From: Bacteroidales bacterium UBA1192
GTDB lineage: Bacteria > Bacteroidota > Bacteroidia > Bacteroidales > Bacteroidaceae
Direction: 5' to 3'
Assembly (NCBI GenBank): GCA_002310175.1
Contig: DBYG01000044.1
Location: forward strand, 1-64,000
Length of the DNA: 64,000 nt
Shown here: positions 60,566-64,000 of the stretch, one piece after another
How the letters are laid out: every line of letters begins with the position of its first letter
Numbering within the stretch: the first letter of the stretch is position 1
Notes under the pieces: generated by a model
Databases searched by the model: none
Seen by the model: the letters and a program-made list of their open reading frames with translations, nothing else
What the model was told of the DNA's origin: nothing
Made by a program: the position numbers and the translations under genes

Positions 60566-61572
60566 AATCTTCCGTTTTTGAGACATTCAGCCAGTTCATC
60601 AGTTGTAACCTTGCGGAAACAGTAACTGCCTATGGTGTCAACATATACTACTGTAACTGTATCGCCGCTCTTTTTCTTGTCATGGAGTATCCCCGACAGC
60701 AACAGGGCGGGATCAGTGTCATCGGTGGTGGGGAGTCCGTAACGTTTGAGAAGGTTCTCTATCCTGATGCGTGCGCTGCCGCCTGACATATACATCATGC
60801 CTATGGCTACGCATTCACCGTGCAGCAGGCTGCCTTCCCTGGCTGACTCTATGGCGTGCCCCACAGTATGTCCGAAGTTCAGCACCCGTCTGAGTCCGCT
60901 TTCCTTCGGGTCCTCCTGTACTATCCGCCGTTTTATGTCAATCGCCTTGTATATGACCTGGTCAATGCATTCGTCAAGGCTGTGAGCGGACTCTATCAGC
61001 CCGAACAGCCCGCTGTCACATGTAGCTGCCATCTTGATGGCCTCTACAAGCCCCTCATGCAGCAGGCGGGAGTCAAGGGTTTCAAGAGTTTCGGGATCTA
61101 TTATCACGGCGTGAGGATGGTGGAAGGCTCCTATAGGGTTCTTCACGCCTCCGAAATCCACAGCCGTCTTGCCTCCTACTGAGGAATCTACCTGTGATAG
61201 CAGTGTGGTAGGTACATTGTAGAAATCAATCCCTCTCATGTAACAGGCAGCTGCAAAACCTGCCGTATCGCCCGTCACGCCGCCGCCTACGGCAATCACG
61301 GCATCACTGCGTGTGAAACCGTTATCCAGGAGTGACTGTAGTATTGCAGTGAAAGTGTTAATGTTCTTGCTGCCTTCACCTGCCTCGAATGTGAACAGCG
61401 TCCCTTGCCTGCACTGGCTGAGTACCGCCTGAACATACTGCCTAGGTACACCGCTGTCAGTCACCACCATAATCCTGCGGTCCAGGTTTATCCGGTCACC
61501 TACATGACTCAGTGCACCGCGTTCTATAACGATGTCATAGTCAATTGTGCCGGAATGGAAATGCTGTACCAT
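60562..61572 (-). CDS. aroB: 3-dehydroquinate synthase
   Basis: Converts DAHP to 3-dehydroquinate with NAD and zinc. 336 residues. VIAVGGGVTGDTAGFAAACYMRGI, VPTTLLSQVDSSVGGKTAVDFGGVKNPIGAFHHP and the zinc region RVLNFGHTVGHAIES with HGECVAIGMMYM are all present. Second gene of the operon, 24 bases after pheA. Confidence 0.96.
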   Translation of the reverse strand: MVQHFHSGTIDYDIVIERGALSHVGDRINLDRRIMVVTDSGVPRQYVQAVLSQCRQGTLFTFEAGEGSKNINTFTAILQSLLDNGFTRSDAVIAVGGGVTGDTAGFAAACYMRGIDFYNVPTTLLSQVDSSVGGKTAVDFGGVKNPIGAFHHPHAVIIDPETLETLDSRLLHEGLVEAIKMAATCDSGLFGLIESAHSLDECIDQVIYKAIDIKRRIVQEDPKESGLRRVLNFGHTVGHAIESAREGSLLHGECVAIGMMYMSGGSARIRIENLLKRYGLPTTDDTDPALLLSGILHDKKKSGDTVTVVYVDTIGSYCFRKVTTDELAECLKNGRL

Positions 61573-61596
61573 GATGCGTGGGATTGGTTTACGGGT

Positions 61597-62676
61597 TCAG
61601 TATGTGCCCAGCAGCTTGAGCTTGTCACATACGGTACCTAACTGGCGCAGCAGGTCATCGCCGTCCTCGGACTTGATGTTGCCCTCCAGCTCGATGTAGA
61701 AATAGTAGTTCCAGAGAAGCCCTTTCATGGGACGGCTGTGCAGGTTACTCATGTTGAATCCGTGTGAGCCTATTATGTTCAGGGTCTTGGCCAGTGCGCC
61801 GGCCTCATTGGGGACAGTGAACATAAGCACGAAGTGGTCGTACTTGCGTCCTTTCCGTATGGAGTCATTCCTCGTTCTGGAGAATGTGGCAAACCGTGTG
61901 GTGTTGTTTTCTGTGGAGTTGATATGCCTCTCTATAATATCCAGTCCGTACAGACGTGCTGTCTCCTCAGATGCAATAGCACCTAAGGTCATGTCACGGC
62001 TCTCTGCCACGAACTTGGCAGCCACTGCGGTGTTGGCGGTCTGTTGCTGTTCGAACCCGTTCTCGTGGATATATTTGGAGCACTGTGCAAGCGCGTTGGG
62101 ATGACTTGCCACAGTCTTGATGCTGTGCTTGTCGGCACCTCTCAGGCCGAGCAGATTCTGGGTAACACCCAGGTCCGTCATCATGTTTATATAAAGGCTG
62201 CCAGAGAAAGCCAGATCCATTACATTGTCTATGTCACCTGCAAAACTGTTCTCTACAGGAAGTATGACAGCATCCACAAGACCATCCTCGCAGGCGTGGT
62301 ATGCGCTCTCGAAATCGGGATATGGAATCAGTTCGGCAGTGGGGTAAGCCTTGCGGGCGGCTATGTAGGCAAATGCACCGGGAACGCCGTTATAGGCTAT
62401 CTTCATGCCCTGCAGCAGCCGGTTCTGGTAATCCTTGGACAGGTCCATCACCTTCTTTATGAAAGGTATGTAATAATCCTGCATGGCGGGGTCATCCACA
62501 AGCAGCCGCTTCTTCTCTATTATGTCAGATTCGGTAGCCTCGTCATGTACCTGAAGTCCATTCTGCTTTTTGTATTGCGCGATAATTTCAGCCTGTGCCA
62601 TCCTTTCGGTGAACAGTCTCGCCATTTCAGTGTCAATAGCACTGATTCTCTCTCTTGCCTGATCTAAGTCATTCAT
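61597..62676 (-). CDS. pheA: Bifunctional chorismate mutase / prephenate dehydratase (P-protein)
   Basis: 359 residues, head of the aromatic operon. The ATG at 62676 (MNDLDQARERIS) is used; the frame opens upstream only with TTG. Residues about 1-88 are an AroQ chorismate mutase, with R and K positions conserved. However, the Arg equivalent to E. coli R51 is a Thr (HDEATE where the family has D-x-x-R-E). Residues about 90-270 are prephenate dehydratase (YNGVPGAFAYIAARKAY, NSTENNTTRFATFSR with the catalytic T-R-F). A C-terminal ACT domain (MFTVPNEAGALAKTLNIIGSHGFNMSNLHSRP) would bind Phe for feedback control. Confidence 0.94.
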   Translation of the reverse strand: MNDLDQARERISAIDTEMARLFTERMAQAEIIAQYKKQNGLQVHDEATESDIIEKKRLLVDDPAMQDYYIPFIKKVMDLSKDYQNRLLQGMKIAYNGVPGAFAYIAARKAYPTAELIPYPDFESAYHACEDGLVDAVILPVENSFAGDIDNVMDLAFSGSLYINMMTDLGVTQNLLGLRGADKHSIKTVASHPNALAQCSKYIHENGFEQQQTANTAVAAKFVAESRDMTLGAIASEETARLYGLDIIERHINSTENNTTRFATFSRTRNDSIRKGRKYDHFVLMFTVPNEAGALAKTLNIIGSHGFNMSNLHSRPMKGLLWNYYFYIELEGNIKSEDGDDLLRQLGTVCDKLKLLGTY

Positions 62677-62726
62677 GTCTCTATCCGGTTTCAAGGTAAA
62701 AATGAATCTGTTTTCGTTTCAGGTTG

Positions 62727-62734
62727 CAAAATTA
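62727..62734 (-). promoter_or_regulatory. -7 element of the aromatic operon
   Basis: Minus strand TAATTTTG fits TAnnTTTG, 50 bases before the pheA ATG at 62676. No convincing -33 element and no leader peptide. Confidence 0.45.
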
Positions 62735-62791
62735 CTTTTTTTCATGATAAACAGCACACTGTCAAGTCTTGAATTATGAAAAAGGATAATT

Positions 62792-62834
62792 GAAAAATGT
62801 GAAAAAGGGGAGGCTCCTCTTTTCCACATTTTTC
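62792..62834 (-). terminator. Terminator after the GH3 gene
   Basis: GAAAAATGTG...GGGGAG pairs with CTCCTC...CACATTTTTC, a near-continuous long stem with a small loop. Its A-rich left arm gives a T run on the minus strand. It lies 22 bases after the GH3 stop. Confidence 0.7.
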
Positions 62835-62855
62835 ACGTACCTCTTTTTTATTACT

Positions 62856-64000
62856 TTATTTCACGCTGAGCTCAGCCACAGTCTGTTGCGGGAGCAGCAG
62901 GGGCTTTACGGCCCACTTTGATGCCTTACCCTTGAACTGGGCTGTGGCGCGTATATCAGTAGCGCTGGCTCCAAACTTGACGGTATAGTTACCTGCAGCG
63001 GTCTGCCACTCAGAGGCCTGGTCGTTGAAACTGGCCAGTGTGTATGCATCCACAGTGAAGGTCAGTGTCTGGCTCTCGCCCGGCTGTAGCATGCGGGTCT
63101 TGCCGAATGCCTTGAGCTCGGATTCCGGCTTGACCAGTCCGCCGTCAGGAGCTGACACGTAAATCTCGACAGCCTCCTTGCCGGCCACCTTACCGGTGTT
63201 CTTGACAGTGATGGAAGCCTCGAAGCCACCGTTCTTGGCCTTCACTGACGGTTTGCTGTATGCGAAAGTTGTGTAGCTCAGTCCGTATCCGAACGGGTAA
63301 GACACCTCAACACCGGCAGTGTTGAAATAACGGTAACCCACCCATATTCCTTCGGCATAGTTGGTATAGTCTATGTCCTTTCTGCCGGGATTGCCGTTAC
63401 CACCGAAACCGCCGCGTCCCTGCTGTTGCTGCTGCGTCTGGCCATTGTAAGGGAAGTTGGCCGATGACGGTATGTCAAGATATGAGAGCGGGAATGACAT
63501 GGAGAGCTTACCTGAAGGGTTGGACTTGCCGGTCAGCACGTCGGCCACTGAATTACCGACTTCCTGTCCCGGAGTCCAGGCCAGCAGGATAGCGTCGGGC
63601 TGACCCTTCCATGAGGAGGTCTCTATAACACCGCCTATGTTCATCACTACGGTAACTTTCTTGCCAACCTTGTGGAACTCGTTGCAGACATTGCGGATGA
63701 GAGCACGCTCTATGTCAGTAAGCTCAAAGTCATCCACCATGCGACGGTCATCGCCTTCACCTGCGTTACGGCCAATCACGATGACAGCTGCGTCATTACG
63801 CTGTGCGCAAGCCTGTACGGCAGCCTGGTTGATGGCTACCTCGGGAAGGACTGCCTCACCGAGCATCACATTGCGGCCGCCACCCATACCCAGAGCGCTC
63901 TGGCTTGCCACATAGTCACGGTGCTTGGCGTAGAAATCGGCCAGACGTGCGTCCAGTGTGAATCCTGCACCCTCAAGACCTTCGCTGATATTGCGTATGT
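62856..64000 (-). CDS. GH3 glycoside hydrolase, C-terminal part (5' end outside window)
   Basis: The frame is open to the window edge (N-I-S-E-G-L-E-G-A-G-F-T-L-D before the first start-like codon at 63911), so at least 381 residues of a larger protein are present. Visible are most of the second (alpha/beta) domain of GH3 (AVIVIGRNAGEGDDRRMVDDFELTD, then VVMNIGGVIETSSW and GQEVGNSVADVLTGKSNPSGKLS) and the fibronectin-III-like C-terminal domain (VEIYVSAPDGGLVKPESELKAFGKT). The GRNAGEGDDR loop is typical of beta-glucosidase-type GH3. A glutamine/glycine-rich insert (QTQQQQQGRGGFGGNG) near PFGYGLSYTTF is unusual. The catalytic Asp lies outside the window; substrate not assigned. Confidence 0.88.
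   Translation of the reverse strand, partial: IRNISEGLEGAGFTLDARLADFYAKHRDYVASQSALGMGGGRNVMLGEAVLPEVAINQAAVQACAQRNDAAVIVIGRNAGEGDDRRMVDDFELTDIERALIRNVCNEFHKVGKKVTVVMNIGGVIETSSWKGQPDAILLAWTPGQEVGNSVADVLTGKSNPSGKLSMSFPLSYLDIPSSANFPYNGQTQQQQQGRGGFGGNGNPGRKDIDYTNYAEGIWVGYRYFNTAGVEVSYPFGYGLSYTTFAYSKPSVKAKNGGFEASITVKNTGKVAGKEAVEIYVSAPDGGLVKPESELKAFGKTRMLQPGESQTLTFTVDAYTLASFNDQASEWQTAAGNYTVKFGASATDIRATAQFKGKASKWAVKPLLLPQQTVAELSVK

Overview
The window reads as chromosome of a gut- or rumen-type member of the Bacteroidales, probably close to Prevotella or Bacteroides. The signs are: repeated promoters with the Bacteroidetes -7 element TAnnTTTG (best example TTTG-N19-TACCTTTG before tRNA-Asp), a hybrid two-component regulator, many lipoprotein glycosidases, and proteins ending in a short glycine/lysine-rich C-terminal motif of the Prevotella/Bacteroides type. 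There is no integrase, transposase, phage gene or CRISPR array.

Layout. 1-6.3 kb: the end of a RelB/DinJ antitoxin, a BlaI repressor with its M56 (BlaR-like) membrane peptidase, engB and recR as a divergent pair, then a recR-membrane protein-GT2-GNAT run. 6.3-7.1 kb: tRNA-Asp with promoter and terminator, and a small lipoprotein. 7.1-41.0 kb: a closed beta-mannan (galactoglucomannan) utilisation locus around a 1262-residue hybrid two-component sensor. 41.0-42.7 kb: a trpB2 gene behind a leader peptide with three consecutive Trp codons (attenuator). 42.8-54.2 kb: a rhodanese/metallo-beta-lactamase lipoprotein, a short fatty-acid operon (ligase, FabF, FabZ, thioesterase), two esterases, a DUF4332 protein, a second acyl ligase and a thioredoxin-like lipoprotein. 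54.3-56.3 kb: a TonB-dependent receptor. 56.4-62.7 kb: an aromatic amino-acid operon (pheA-aroB-aroC-aroA-tyrA-DAHP synthase). 62.9 kb to the end: the C-terminal part of a GH3 glycosidase that runs off the window.

How the mannan locus should work (inference from families). Three GH26 and two GH5 enzymes cut the backbone; GH36 removes alpha-galactose; a CE7-like and an SGNH esterase remove acetyl groups; two GH2 enzymes trim beta-linked sugars. A secreted epimerase fused to a clan GH-A hydrolase could turn mannobiose into mannosyl-glucose outside the cytoplasm. A 12-helix MFS porter imports product, GH130 (no signal peptide) phosphorolyses mannosyl-glucose to Man-1-P and glucose, and ROK kinase plus ManA feed the products into glycolysis. 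No SusC/SusD pair lies anywhere between the two housekeeping borders, which is unusual; a 1253-residue surface-type protein and a fasciclin lipoprotein stand where glycan-binding proteins would be expected.

The points most worth following are the SusCD-free locus with its secreted epimerase-hydrolase fusion, the trpB attenuator, the 11-bp periodic repeat block after engB, and the three-module tail on the M56 peptidase. All family calls are by reading; no database search was run.
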